A stretch of 64,000 nucleotides of DNA from Tanytarsus gracilentus (GCA_038502055.1 JAXRKN010000044.1:6084501-6148500); one strand, 5' to 3'; positions 51,401 to 63,609 are shown, counted from the stretch's first letter. The notes: generated from the letters alone by a model not told the origin. Program-made: numbers and translations.

Positions 51401-54400
51401 CGAGTTGTGAAGTCAATAAATTGAAAGTTGTTGGTTGAGCTTCATGAGAATGACACTAAGAATGAATCTTTTAAGGGATTTTGCATTGCGGGTGGTGATT
51501 TATGATGACTTAGAATTGCTTTCGATATTATTATGGACTTTGTGAGTTGGTTGAGAAAGCAAGAAAAAATATTTCACCGCTAAATTGACAGTAATTGAGA
51601 AAATTGTTTGAAAAATTTCTCTCATGCCGCATTTTTAGTTGAGAAGTAAGAAAATGCACTTAAAATTTTACGTGGTTAAAAAATTGCACGTGCAATTACT
51701 GTTGAAATGTCAAAAGAACTCAAATTGTGCTCAAATATTTGAAAAATTTAAAATCCGCATTTTAATTTCTCTAGCGAGTGAGTGAGTGAGTCAGTGAGAG
51801 TAAAAAATCACTTTCAACATTAAAATTTGCATAACCAGCTCGAAAATTCCACATTTGACAAGAAATTCTTACCAATTCTTGATTTTCTTGTCGATTGATT
51901 TTGTGCTTGAGCTCTCGACTGGAAATCCTCATCATGATCTAAATTTGTGTTAATTGACAGCGACTCGACGTCATTTCGGAGAGGAGAAAAACTTCCCAAA
52001 AGCTGTGTCGAGGTCTCGTCGGAATTTTTCATCCAGCGCATGACTTCAAAAATTCTCTGAAATAAAAAAATAAATTAATTAAGAGCTAGAAAAAAAGTTT
52101 GAGATAAGTTTTAAAAATGTCAAAAAAAGCAAGCAGGAAATAAAAAAAATCAGTAGCAAGTTTTATTACGAACGTGAAGATAAAAAGAAATCACAAAAAA
52201 TAAAAACTTAAAATGAGGTTTTTGGTTTGTTCTTTTTCGGCCACCTGCTTCAGATCTGAGATTTTTGTGTGTGCACATGAGAGAAGCGATAATAACTCGG
52301 CTGCTTAATCATAATTGCATCATCATCATCATCAACATTATGTGCACATGATTATTCTTCGCATCTGACCAACAACTGAGAGCCAAAAAGTCTTTTGAAG
52401 CAATAAAAAAAAAGATTTTCTATCCCGAAAATAATCAAAAAGAAATTAAACTCGTTATTTTTTCTTCTTTTTCTCTTCTTAGCCTATTCTTAACCTACAA
52501 ATTGTAAAATAATTCTCTTTTAAATTCTTTGTTGTGTTTCATAGCGAAGAAAAAGTCTGAAATGGATTCATCTTGATTAAAAAAGTATTTTTGTGCTTCT
52601 GTGTCTGGTTTTGAGAGTTACTGAAGAAATTTAAGCTTGTTAAAAGAGAAAAAATCTGGTTTATGTTGCAGAAACTTTTTAAATATATTTTTTATCTCAA
52701 ATCATGAAACTGATCATGTTCAAGTGCGAGCCATTAAAAACATTGCCATGATTTCATGGATCGCAAATTAACCTTGAACTTTTTTCATTTCTTTTTCTCT
52801 TCTTTCTTACATATTTTTGCCATCATCATAATCCGTACACGAGTACTAGCATGTGAATGTTGAGACACGACTCGAAAAAAATATAAAACTTTGCGATAAA
52901 AATTCTTTGAGCGGAAAAATAAACATGAAAAATGTTGTCTTGCATGAGTGAGAGAAAAAGTCGATCAACGGCCTTGAGAAGGACACGATTTAATTCCAGT
53001 TTTACTTGCATATAAAACATATAAAGTGCATAGACAATGATTATCATAAATTATGCTCTTTTCATTATTGTTCGATAGTGAAAGTAAATCATCGGCATGT
53101 GCCGGCAATCACGCAATGACATTTTTACTTTCTGCACCATGAAAAAGTGAAATTTTTACCGGCTTTAAGATAAAATATTTTTTAAATTAAATTAAATTTT
53201 GATTTTTCTCTGAATTTATTTAAGAATTAAAAATTTATTGATCTTGAATTGAATACAAAATTAGGTTAGAATCCTAAAAATTAAATTTCTGAAATAGTGT
53301 AACATGGTAGTCTTTTTATTTTTTTACCTTATAAAAATAATTTAAAGCAACTTTCAGAGTTCAATTAGGATTTGCAAATTTGCATAAAATCTCGAGGTAA
53401 AATCTTCACCAACATCTTTAGATAAATTAAGTAGGGTGAAATTTTTTTTTTCATTTCCAAACAATCACCAGAAATGCTCAATAAATTTTCAACTAGCTGC
53501 AAAATTTAAATTTTCAACCTAGCGGAACTAAAAATTCGCCAATATTGTAAAATTTACAATCGCTTTCATTGTTTTTGCTCGAGTTAGTGATGAATGTAGT
53601 GAAGTTGCAACATCAAAAGAGAAGAAAAGTGAGAAATGAAGTGAAGATAAAATGAAAGTAATTAAAAAGCAATTTTTCGATCTTCAAAATTTCAAAATTG
53701 AAATTGATGGTGCAGCACTGAAAAGTTTTTAATTTTCTTCTTCTCGTGCAGTTTAGTGTTTATCTAACTTAATGACCATTTCAACTGTCATGAAGCGATG
53801 TCGTGCGTTCACTTACGGCACATCCATTGAGTAACTCTTTAACTTTCCTTTTCAGTTGCTTCACATTTTTTTACCAAATGCTCTTAAAACTTTTTTCTCA
53901 CATGTGAAAATAAAATTGCGCAATTTGTTAACTCAAGAAAATTCTTTAAATCTCGAAAAAAGTTTTTAAGTGGCGAATGAAATTTTTATTTTTAGACTCG
54001 ATTCTTCTCTTTTTTATTCGAATGTTTGCATTTCCATTTTTATATCGTAAATTAAAAGATTTCTTCCTTTGAGAGATTCTTAATTGGCATAATCCAGCAT
54101 CAAACAGACATTTATTTCATTCTCATCTCCGCCGATGCATAAACACGAGAGAAATTTTATGATCTGACTTTTTTACAATTTCTTCTTTTTTCTCGTTCTT
54201 ATTGGCAAAATAATAAAAATTTCATTGGTTCACTTTTAATTTATCAATTAATGCTCAATAATAATTTTGTAAGAAGCAAAAAAAAAATAAAGCGTAAAAT
54301 CTTTTAAAATTTAATTAATTTATTTTTTGTTTTCTTCGTATCGAATTTCGATCAGCCTATTTTCGGTTCCATTCCAATTGCTAGGCGGTGCAGCAGCACC

Positions 54401-57400
54401 ACTTTTTGAGGCAGAGGTGTGCATTCAAGATGAAATCAGATTATAACGGAATCGAGAAAAATATTGGTAAAACATAGAAAAGTTTTATTTTGTGGTTTGG
54501 CGAGAAAAATTCTAGCGACGATCATTGACTCGACAGTAAAACTCTTCGAATGTCAAGATGAGATTAAACTTTAAATTCTCTCAAGATGATGAAACAAAAA
54601 TCTTAAAGAAAACAAAATAGACAAAAATCATGAATTTTAATGACTCTTGGTGGAGCTGAATTGATGATTTTTTTTTCTTTTAGATCACCGCGAGATTTGC
54701 TTAAATTTACAAATTCTGTCAATGCAATTATAGGTGTCAGCAAGAAAAGACAAATTAAATTAATTTTCAAGCCTTGTAAAAATCTTTTTTAAAAGACAAT
54801 TTCAAAAAAGTTTGATTTTTAAAAAATCTTAGTAAAATCTTTTAAAATTAAATTTATTAATGAAATTCACCACAAATTTCCGTTAATTTCAAATTCTTGT
54901 GGTGAGTTTCAAAAATAAACAAAAAAATCACGCCAAAAATTTGTAAAATAGTTTTTTAACTAAATTGCGTTTAAAGTCGCTTAAAACAACTTTTTATTTT
55001 CCCTTAACCGCAAGAGTTAACTTTGATAATCCTAAAAATTGTATTAGAGGTGAAAAAAGTGCAATCATTTCGTAAGTTTTGTCAAAATTAAAATTTTCTG
55101 ATATTTAATGCACTTTAATTTTTATTTCTAGATAAAAATGTATCAAAACTACCGTAAAGACCCAAGAATGCCGGAAATTAATACTTTGAATGTACAGTAA
55201 GTACTTTCTTTGAATCCTCGAACTTAATTAAATTTTGCAATTTTGCAATTTTGTATAGATCCATGAACACTTGGAACACTGGTCATCATGCTCATCTAGC
55301 TCCACGACAGCCAGATCCAGCTGGTCCCCCAACACAGTATCAGCTTGATTCTTTCTACAACAAATACTTGGACAAGATGAACGTCTTCTTTGTCGAATTT
55401 TACCAGGAATATGCTCGACTTTACAATAGCAACGTTCATCATTTCATTTTCCCACCAGCTGAAGATATTTTGGAGCAATTTGGAAATTTTTTGAAGTTGC
55501 GTCGTGGACCAGAACTTCCGAAACCAGTAATGATGAAACAATCAGTGACTTATGGCGAGTTCAAGCGAAACAATGACTCCGACTATGGCGCTCCCTACTT
55601 CAACGACAATGACAATTTTGCAGCCAAGAAACCACGTGTCGACGATGGATGGGGCGACGAAGAATTCACGCCAGCTGTTGGCACAAATTCAAACAGCAAC
55701 GAAAACTCTGCAGGATGGAATCGAGGTGGTCGACGAGAATTCGGCAACTGTAACACTCCAGGTGAATCAAACTATCGTGGACGTGGTCGAGGAGGCAGAG
55801 GTTGTGGTTTTCGTGGAAGTCGCAATAACAATCGATTTGATAATCGCGATCGAAATTCAGAAAATGGTTGGGCAGGAGCGAAAAAATCGGGAGGTAATCC
55901 TTGGGGTAGAAATGAGGATTCTACTGCAGAAAAACCAAAAGGATGGGCTGATGATGATGGCTGGGGTGAAAGCCCTACAGACAATTCAACGAAGAAAATG
56001 GAAGCTATTCCAACAACTTCAACTGATGACTGGGAAGATGATCCACCAGTTGCCGTAAAGAAGAGCGAAGAGCCAAAAGGACAAGTTTCTGCTGATGACA
56101 GGGATAATGGTACTAGCCAGGCTGCAAGTACACAGTTGACTGAGGATACAGCTAAGTGGGTTATCGATACTCAGCACATGAGTGAGAGCACTCAAAGCGA
56201 AACTGTTAAAACTGCTGGCAACGATGACGATTGGGATTAGAGCTGATAATAATTAAACAGATTATTTTATGCAGAAAAGTATTGAAAATAATGAAAATAA
56301 ATTTTTTTCGAATAATATTTAGAGAATCACAAAAGTCGCGTGTAATAGATTTTTTCAAAAGTGATAATGGAAATTTTTTTTGCAGGAAAATTTCCTTCAG
56401 TTAAACTTTAATTAATTTTAAAAGCTCTCAATCCTAGCGGAAACTTAAACCAAGAGTGTAATTAGCAACTTAATTTAGTTACAACCGTAGAGAACATTTT
56501 AACTAAAATTTGACTATAAAAAATATCGCAAAATAATTTTCGGCTAATTTTAAAATCAGTCGTGGAAAGATGAAAGTGTTTTACATAGTGAGATTAATTT
56601 TATAGCTAATTTTATTTTTCTTTAAAATTGCAAATTTTTAGATTTCCTTCGTTATAATTTTGTTTGTGACTTCGGTCCTGACTCAGAATCCTTGCAGATA
56701 CAAGAAAGACTGCGGTGGATATCAAGAATGTGGACAAGGTACTTGTAGACCTATTGGATAGACATATATATTCATAAAGCATGTTGCAGCAATGCTTAAA
56801 TATCAAATCCGAAGAAAGTGTCAATAAAAATTATAAAGCTTCAAAAGTAAGCATTTATGTGAATTTATTCAATTTTCGACTCGCACGGCAGAAAATTTAG
56901 CAAAAAAAAATATTGAAAAGACTTTCACTTGCTAAAGCGAGCGACACCGGTGACAATAACTTGATGTTATTATGGATGCGTTAAAAAAATCGAAAATTGA
57001 TGAGAAAACGAAATCCGAAAATATTTTTTGGCATCTGCCAAAATTTTAATTTTTAATCTTCATCTATGGACAAACTAATAAGACTTCCTTTTAGACACAT
57101 CCACTTAATGTGCTGATTATTAATTTTATGAATTAAATTATTTCGGGTATAAATTACATGATGAATGTCAAAAAGGTTTCATGATGAAAGAAATCGAACA
57201 AAAAAGTGCCGACATGATATTTTTTTTAATAAAAGGTGTTGGAAGTCGGAAGTGCAAGAAAATTGAACACAAATAATATCAAATTGCAATTCTTTCACAA
57301 TTCTAATAACGATTAGGGTTTTTATGTACGCAACATCAAAGTGCGGTTCGTCAGCATAAAAAAAATAATTTCATTAAAAATTTCTCCAAAACCCACAAAA

Positions 57401-57897
57401 AAGTTTTTTCAGGAAGTTAATAAATCACTTTTTGGCTCCCTTTTAAAAATCTAGACAGACAATCCTGTAATACGTCAGTCCGCACCCATCAATAAATCCT
57501 AGAATGTCTGCCAAAATTTATGTAATGAACTTTCATCACGCAAATGACACAAATAAATTCCGTTAGCATGAAAAAATTGAAAAGTCAACATAAGGAAATT
57601 TGAGAATTTGTTGGACACGAATTGAAGAAATTTTTAAAGCTAACAAAGAAAGTTTTAAATTGTTTCCAATAAGAATGAACACGAAAGAAATGGAAAAAAT
57701 AGAACGCAACCTTTTAACAATCAGTGCAGCCCCAAATTTCTCATTTTAAAAATCACTTCACGGTTCATTGGATTTACATCATGTCTTGGCATTACCTGCA
57801 TCTCGATAATAATTGAATCGAAACCCTCGCGGCAGGTAGTCAAGAATTTGGTTTTGAAAAGGCATGACATGAGTATAAAGGTGAGGATCATCATCAT
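48462..57897 (-). CDS. PDZ-domain protein, copy 2 (right arm)
   Basis: CDS complement(join(48462-49065, 49119-49358, 49509-50502, 51873-52056, 57796-57897)), 707 aa, same exon lengths as copy 1 and all splice sites intact. Seen differences are a few substitutions, for example Cys to Ser and Lys to Arg near SITSADHRHLK in the disordered region and Ala to Thr near TTTTIV; the PDZ domain is unchanged. Intron 1 (52057-57795) is longer than in copy 1 and contains two opposite-strand genes. The start-proximal acceptor reads CAG here. Convergent with FAS, about 430 bp between stop codons. With both copies intact, dosage increase or divided expression are the simple expectations. Confidence 0.82.
52057..55071. 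other. Part of intron 1 of PDZ copy 2
   Basis: Mirrors the left-arm intron up to about 54795, then enters the right-arm-specific segment. No gene seen before the RGG gene. Its 5' UTR exon probably ends at the donor TCATTTC|GTAAGT (55071/55072), and a 60-nt intron follows. Confidence 0.5.
55138..56240 (+). CDS. RGG-box, Trp/Asp-rich protein nested in intron of PDZ copy 2
   Basis: CDS join(55138-55196, 55259-56240), 346 aa. An acceptor 7 bases before the ATG gives a 5' UTR intron (55072-55131), and AATAAA stands at 56296-56301. N-terminal part (about 40-115) is probably helical, with aromatic and Leu residues (QLDSFYNKYLDKMNVFFVEF). Then low-complexity: DDGWGDEE, an RGG box (YRGRGRGGRGCGFRGSRNN), repeated GW/DDW motifs, and a C-terminus of NDDDWD. 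Composition resembles the disordered N-terminal regions of Vasa/PL10-type RNA helicases, but no helicase motif is present. Introns argue against a retrocopy. It is absent from the left arm. I do not recognise an orthologue; RNA binding is inference from the RGG box. Confidence 0.8.
56515..56560 (+). promoter_or_regulatory. TATA-like and initiator motifs before the small secreted-peptide gene
   Basis: TATAAA at 56515-56520 and TCAGT at 56556-56560 lie 10 bases before the ATG at 56570. Spacing from TATA to initiator (43) is longer than usual, so one of the two may not be used. Confidence 0.35.
56570..56761 (+). CDS. Small secreted four-cysteine peptide (45 aa precursor)
   Basis: CDS join(56570-56587, 56642-56761). 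The donor ATA|GTGAGA and acceptor TTTTTAG flank a 54-nt intron typical of this window. The precursor begins MKVFYIISFVIILFVTSVL, a textbook signal peptide, with likely cleavage around Thr-Gln. The mature part is about 24 residues with four Cys spaced C-x5-C-x5-C-x4-C, three basic residues early and Gly-rich turns, implying two disulphides. AATAAA follows at about 56821. It lies 330 bp after the RGG gene, same strand, inside intron 1 of PDZ copy 2 and only in the right arm. The Cys spacing recalls small C..DC..C..G.C modules of secreted invertebrate proteins. Function unknown. Confidence 0.7.
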
Positions 57898-58449
57898 CAC
57901 ACATTCGAGATTTAAACGCTGCGAGTTTAATTGAGCATTGGATAGATTATTTTTACTATCATGCCACATAACGAACAAGTGTGAGATTAATCGATCAAGG
58001 ACGAATTTAAATCGCGTTCAATTCGAAAAAAAAATTAAAATTTAATTCGGACAAAAATTGATTGCAAATCTTCTGATTTTATTTGCTCATGATCGTTTAA
58101 ATTTTTCTATCTGCTTACTTTTAATTAATTCACGTGTGAATCATCACTTAGTGTGCTTACCTCAGAATTGTGTAAAAATAAATCCGTTAGTTAAAAATTA
58201 AATCGTTTTGTGATTCATAAAATTTTTTTAATCTTTTTTCCACTTTAATATATTTTACGCAAATTTCATTTCTTTAATGGACTTTCTTGATTATATTTTC
58301 AAATATTTGCACTTCCATTAATGTTCTTCTTTTTATTCTGATTTGAACTTTTTATCTTCTACTTTTTCGGCAAAAAAACTAATTCAAACTTTTTTAAATT
58401 CACGCGTGTCGTCTATTCCACAACTACTCAGCATAACACCAAAAGCAAG

Positions 58450-58454
58450 ACTGA
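58450..58454 (-). promoter_or_regulatory. Candidate initiator of PDZ gene copy 2
   Basis: Mirror of the TCAGT at 28005-28009. The arm ends at 58549, about 97 bp upstream, so the two PDZ copies share a core promoter but not the DNA beyond it. Confidence 0.4.
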
Positions 58455-58549
58455 GAGAGAAGAAAAATATTTCAAAACCTGAAAAGTAAAACCACCTGAA
58501 TGAACGAGCGAAGAAGAGAGCAAGAGCTACTTTTGTAGACTTTTGAAAG

Positions 58550-59044
58550 CATCCATCGAGCTCAAAAGAGAAAAAATCTTTTCATTTAAAAAGAATAGAA
58601 AAAGGTTTAAATTGTCTTTAAAAGTTAACCAAAAAGAAGAAGAAAAGTTGAACAGTTTTTTCTTTCACACAACATCCCTTAAAAGGTTTATAAAGGTCCC
58701 AACATAATTTTTTGGATTGTGTTAAATGTTTTCGAATAAAAAGAAAACAATAAATTATCTGCATATAATGAGGCTGGCTATTATGATCCTCATTTCCTTT
58801 TACCAAATTTCAAATTTGTTTTCTTTCTTCCTTCCTTTTGTTTTATTTAAAATTTTTACAATCCTTTGCTGTGACACGGTGAGATAACAAAGAAGTTTTG
58901 TTGCAGCATCTTGTTTGAGCTCTGAGAAAAGTCTAAAGTAAATGCCATATTTAAATTCAAACAAGTTTCGAGGATTTTATTTGATTAACTCAAAAGTGTT
59001 TTAAAGAAGTTTAAAATAAAATATTCATGGATTTTTTTCATGGA
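58550..59044. other. Between inverted duplication 2 and BOD1-like gene
   Basis: No gene seen. Contains the minus-strand poly(A) signal AATAAA (58976-58981) for the BOD1-like gene. Confidence 0.6.
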
Positions 59045-61119
59045 TTAATTTGATGCCGGTGCAGTGTTGTTCTCATCCAAAATTTGAGTACGTCTTTTGG
59101 TTCGGAAGTCAAATTTTGGCTTGTACAAGTCATTGTCTTCGTATCGTTGACTTGGTGCCACTTTCGGCTCGTCTGTTAATTTATTTAAATATTTTATAAC
59201 GAATCACTTTAAATTATCAACACTCACCTCCTTCTTGAGTTCCCTTCGCAGCTTTAGTCTTCACTTTTCTCGCTGGCGTTCCATCTTTCTTCAAATAGTT
59301 ATTGTTTTTAGGTGTTTTCGGCAATTGATCGGATTTAACGAGATCCATAAAATCGTACCAAGGATTGTGCGGTGATTTTGGCACATTATCAAATCCATGA
59401 AATTCGTTTTCGTTATCGTTGCTTTCTGAGGTCGTTTGGGTGGAAGATTTAGTCGGTGATGATTTTAAGTAATCGTACTTGACGAGAATCGAAGATGTTT
59501 GCTCTTTCGCTTTCTTTGAGGATGTTGGAGAGTCTGATGTTGGTTTTTCGTTGCTTTCAGTTTCAACTGCTGGTTTTACAACTTCTGATGGCTTCGAATC
59601 CTTTAACGAGCTCTTGATTGTCTCATTTTTGCCATCGCCTGAATCATGATCCGTTGACCTGCGACGTCTCGTTGATTTTTCCTGATGATGATCGTCCGTT
59701 TCATTCTTGCGTCTCGATGTCTCACTTTTTCTATCTTTATCGCGATCTTTTCGACTGCTTGAACTTTTTTCCTTGTCGCTGGATGTTTTCTTATCGCCCT
59801 TATAACTGCTTCGACTCTTGTCGTGCTTTGATTTTGAGGATGATGAGCTGTGATGATGGCGACTTGATTTATGTGACGATTTATGGGACTCGAGTGACTT
59901 TTCGCTTTTTTGATCTTTCCGATTTTTCTCTTTAAGCGACTCTTGTGAGCTATTTTCCTCAACTTTTGAGGATGCTGCTGTATTTTGAGTTGATTCATCT
60001 TTAAGGTCAATTTCCATTTTCATCTCACTCGAGTCAGTCGTGTCGTTTTCATACAAATTGTCAATTTCCATCGTGTTTGTTTGCACATCTTGAGGTTGAA
60101 GGACTTTCTCAGATTCACCCGAATTCGTTGAGTCATCGAGTGTGATATTTTTCCTCTCCGTCCCAGTAAATTCAATGACATCCTTATTGAGGTCAAACTG
60201 TGATTTTTGTGGTCCCAATTCATTTTTCGCCAGTTTAGTTTCAACTTCGCACGAATCATTAAGACTCGGTGCCATTTGAGCCTCTTCGCCGCTAATGCCA
60301 GTGAGTGTTAATGCGGTGGCAACAGGCTGACGCTCAATTTCTTGAATGTTGTCTTGTGTCGTTGTTGAAATTTGTGAAAGTTCCGTGTCACGTTTAACTT
60401 CAAGAATTATTTCCTCTTCGCCGGGCGGCGGTGGCTCCTCATTCTCGCCTGATTTATTCTCGAGTGAATCCTGCGAGGTAAGTCCTGATATTTCCGATAG
60501 ATTTGAACCCTGAGTGTTTTCATTTTTCTGCTGAACGACTTCGATGGGCTCAAAAGCTGGTGACTCAAAATCATCCACAACTTCTTCTTCAATCTCCTCC
60601 TTCATGTCCATCGAGTTTAGCGATGATTTATCAGAAATTTGCTCCAAGTCCTTCGGCATCAGCTCAATTGAGCCATTCTTCTTCTCCTCTTTAATTGGTT
60701 TTTCAATTCCAATATAATTGTAGAGAATTTCTTCAACTTTTGACTGGATGTAGCTTGACTTTTGCTCAACAACTTGATCAACAATACGACTAACTCCGCT
60801 ATCTAAAAATCCAGCTCTAATAATGTTCAATCTCATGTCCTCACGCAACCTAATCTTGTTCGTGTCGGGCATGTAGACTTGACGATTTAGAAATTTTTGA
60901 ACGCTGTCCTCAACTCTCGAATGTAGGTTCTGATAGGCCGGATTAACATCAACATCTGATAAACACTCCTTGCGGAAGGCATCGAAATGTCCTGAGCTCT
61001 TTACCTCGAAAACTTTTGAAAAAATTTAATATGAAAATTTCATTGCGTCGTAATTTTTTTAACTTACTAATTTTATCGACAAATTCCGGATCGTTTACGG
61101 AAACCTTTTGATTTGCCAT
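59045..61119 (-). CDS. BOD1-like protein (biorientation of chromosomes / FAM44 family)
   Basis: CDS complement(join(59045-59172, 59228-61012, 61068-61119)), 654 aa, in phase. Residues about 5-125 match the BOD1 domain: FDAFRKECLSDVDVNPAYQN, then LREDMRLNIIRAGFLDSGVS and IVDQVVEQK, aligning with vertebrate BOD1 blocks for PP2A-B56 regulation at kinetochores. The rest is a long acidic then Ser/Lys/Arg/His-rich disordered region (KSSHKSSRHHHSSSSSKSK), ending with the basic LYKPKFDFRTKRR and an acidic tip. Much longer than human BOD1 (under 200 aa), closer in plan to a BOD1L-type protein. Head-to-head with Slh. Confidence 0.88.
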
Positions 61120-61466
61120 GCTTTAAACATAAAGATTAGCTACTTTTTTATGAATTATTTGACGATTTTCTGCATTAAATTAAATAAAAATATATTTTTA
61201 ATTTTTATTGTTTTTGTTTTGATAAAGTTTTGTGTTTCTCTTTAAATCGTTTCAATCCCCCTTTACAACTTTTTATGTAACGTTTTTTTAAAATTCAAAT
61301 TCAAGGGTGATCAACTCAGTTAGAAGAAGAAGATCAACTAAAAAATTGCAAAAAATAAAAATTTACTATTATTTAAAAGAAAGAAAGCATTTAAAGTAAT
61401 TAAAATTAGTAACAGTCATTCATCACCTTCAACATACTTTTAAAAGCTTCAAGTTAATATCTTACA
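61120..61466. promoter_or_regulatory. Shared upstream region of BOD1-like and Slh (divergent promoter)
   Basis: Only 347 bp separate the two start codons, so both promoters and 5' UTRs must fit here. It is A+T-rich without an obvious TATA pair, as expected for two housekeeping genes. Bidirectional control is inferred from spacing. Confidence 0.5.
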
Positions 61467-63609
61467 ATGGTGTCGTTGCGAGATAAACAGATATGTAAGT
61501 GAGATGTGACGTGGAATGGAAATGTTTTGATTTTAAAAATTCAATTTTTGGCACTTTTAGCTGCAATTAAGCAGATGCTGAACCTCAATCAGCCAACAAC
61601 GAAAACTTTGGCTGCCGAACCGGTTTGGAAAATTCTAATTTATGATCGAGTTGGCCAAGATCTGATTTCACCGTTGCTGACTGTTCAGGAATTGAGAGAC
61701 ATGGGATGTACATTGCATATGTATGAGCTAATTAACTATTATTGCATTAATTAAAATGAATATTATCGATTTTTAGACAACTCCATTCAGACCGCGATAG
61801 TATTCCGGATGTTCCAGCAATCTATTTTTGTGCACCGACTGAAGAGAATTTGGGAAGAATTGCACAGGACTTTCAGAACGGCCTCTACGATATTTATCAT
61901 CTCAACTTTATTTCACCAATTTCAAGACAAAAACTTGAGGATCTAGCAACGGCGGCATTGCAAGGAAGTTGCGTCGCCAATATTCACAAAGTCTATGATC
62001 AATATTTAAATTTTATCACACTGGAAGATGACATGTTCATATTGAAGCATCAGAACAGTGACTCGATGTCTTATTATGCAATTAATCGTGCAAACACAAA
62101 CGACCTAGAGATGGAAACCATGATGGACAGTATTGTGGATAGTTTATTTTCTGTTTGTGTGACACTTGGCAATGTGCCTATCATTCGATGTCCCAAAAAT
62201 TCAGCCGCGGAAATGGTTGCAAGGAAGTTGGAGAAGAAATTGAGAGAGAACTTGTATGACGCTAGAAATAACTTATTCCACATGGACGCAACGCAAGTCG
62301 GCAATTTTAGCTTTCAACGGCCACTTTTAGTAATTCTCGATCGTAATGTTGATATGGCGACTCCTCTTCATCATACTTGGACATATCAGGCGCTTGCTCA
62401 TGATGTCCTTGATTTATCGCTTAATCGAGTTATGATTGAAGAAGATCTCGAGTCGGTTGGCGGTGCGAGGAGGCGAGCAAAATCATACGATTTAGATAAT
62501 CGCGATAAATTTTGGGCGTCACATAAGGGCAGTCCATTTCCAACGGTAGCTGAAGCTATTCAGGAGGAATTAGAGTCATACAGATCGTCCGAGGACGAAA
62601 TTAAAAAGTTAAAAACGTCAATGGGCATCGATGGCGACTCGGAGGTCGCATATTCAATGGTAAATGATAACACTGCAAGATTAACGAACGCCGTAAATTC
62701 ACTGCCTCAATTGATGGAGAAAAAGAGACAAATCGATATGCATACGAAAGTTGCTACGAATATCTTAAATTTCATCAAATCACGTCGTCTCGATTCGTTT
62801 TTCGAAATGGAAGAGAAAATTATGTCAAAGTCGCAGCTCGATAAGCCAGTCAGTGACTTGCTGCAAGATCCCGAATTCGGAACCATCGACGATCGAATGC
62901 GATTGTATATTATTTATTTTATCTGCACGAACATGCCTGATTCCGAATATAAGAAGCTTGAGAATATTTTGCAAGAGGCTGGATGTGATTTATCGCCAAT
63001 GCCTTACGTTCAGCGATGGAAAAGCATCATGGCTCGATCAGCGAATTTAAGTCCCAATCAATATGAGGGCAGCGGAACGAAGACTGTCACGATGTTCAGC
63101 AAACTACTCAATCAAGGCTCTTCATTCCTCATGGAAGGTGTCAAAAATCTTGTTGTTAAGCGACATGTAAATTAAGACGATTATTTAACTTTCGAATGTA
63201 AATTAATTTTCTTTAATCTTTCAACAGAATCTTCCAGTAACAAAAATCGCCGAGCAGTTGATGGAGTGCAAAGCCAACTCTGAATTCGACGATTATCTCT
63301 ACTTGGATGCTAAACTTTTAAAGGGCGGCGATGCTGCACCTAAAAATCGATCACCTTTCCAGGATGCCGTAATTTTTGTCATTGGCGGTGGAAACTACAT
63401 TGAATATCAAAATTTAGTTGATTTTATTAAGGTGAGAAAAATCACACAAAAAAAAATCTTTTGAATCGTTAAAACAAATTTTATTCCAGCAAAAAAATAC
63501 GTCAAACACAACCAAGAGGATAATTTATGGATCATCGACACTCAACAATGCCAAGCAGTTCCTTAAACAGCTCTCGCTTCTCGGACAAGAAATTAAGGAT
63601 GGAAACTAA
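61467..63609 (+). CDS. Slh: Slh/Sly1 (SCFD1), Sec1/Munc18-family protein of ER-Golgi transport
   Basis: SM protein that binds syntaxin-5-type SNAREs and promotes ER-Golgi membrane fusion; cytosolic and peripheral on ER/Golgi. CDS join(61467-61494, 61561-61720, 61777-63166, 63228-63431, 63490-63609), 633 aa, close to the human length. Strong family blocks: EPVWKILIYDRVGQDLISPL, HSDRDSIPDVPA, LNFITLEDDMF, FSFQRPLLVILDRNVDMATP with HHTWTYQALAHDVLD, and FVIGGGNYIEYQNLVDFIK near the end. All junctions are in phase. AATAAA at 63651-63656. No lesion seen. Confidence 0.95.

Larger units (their letters stand above)
48251..58549. repeat. Inverted duplication 2, right arm
   Basis: Mirror of 27910-37291, with PDZ gene copy 2 on minus. 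Similarity is high, with small indels throughout, except for about 54800-56856, which is unique to this arm and replaces about 29625-30415 of the left arm. A short patch at 54735-54795 still aligns to left 30415-30515, so the exchange was not a simple clean insertion. Confidence 0.9.
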
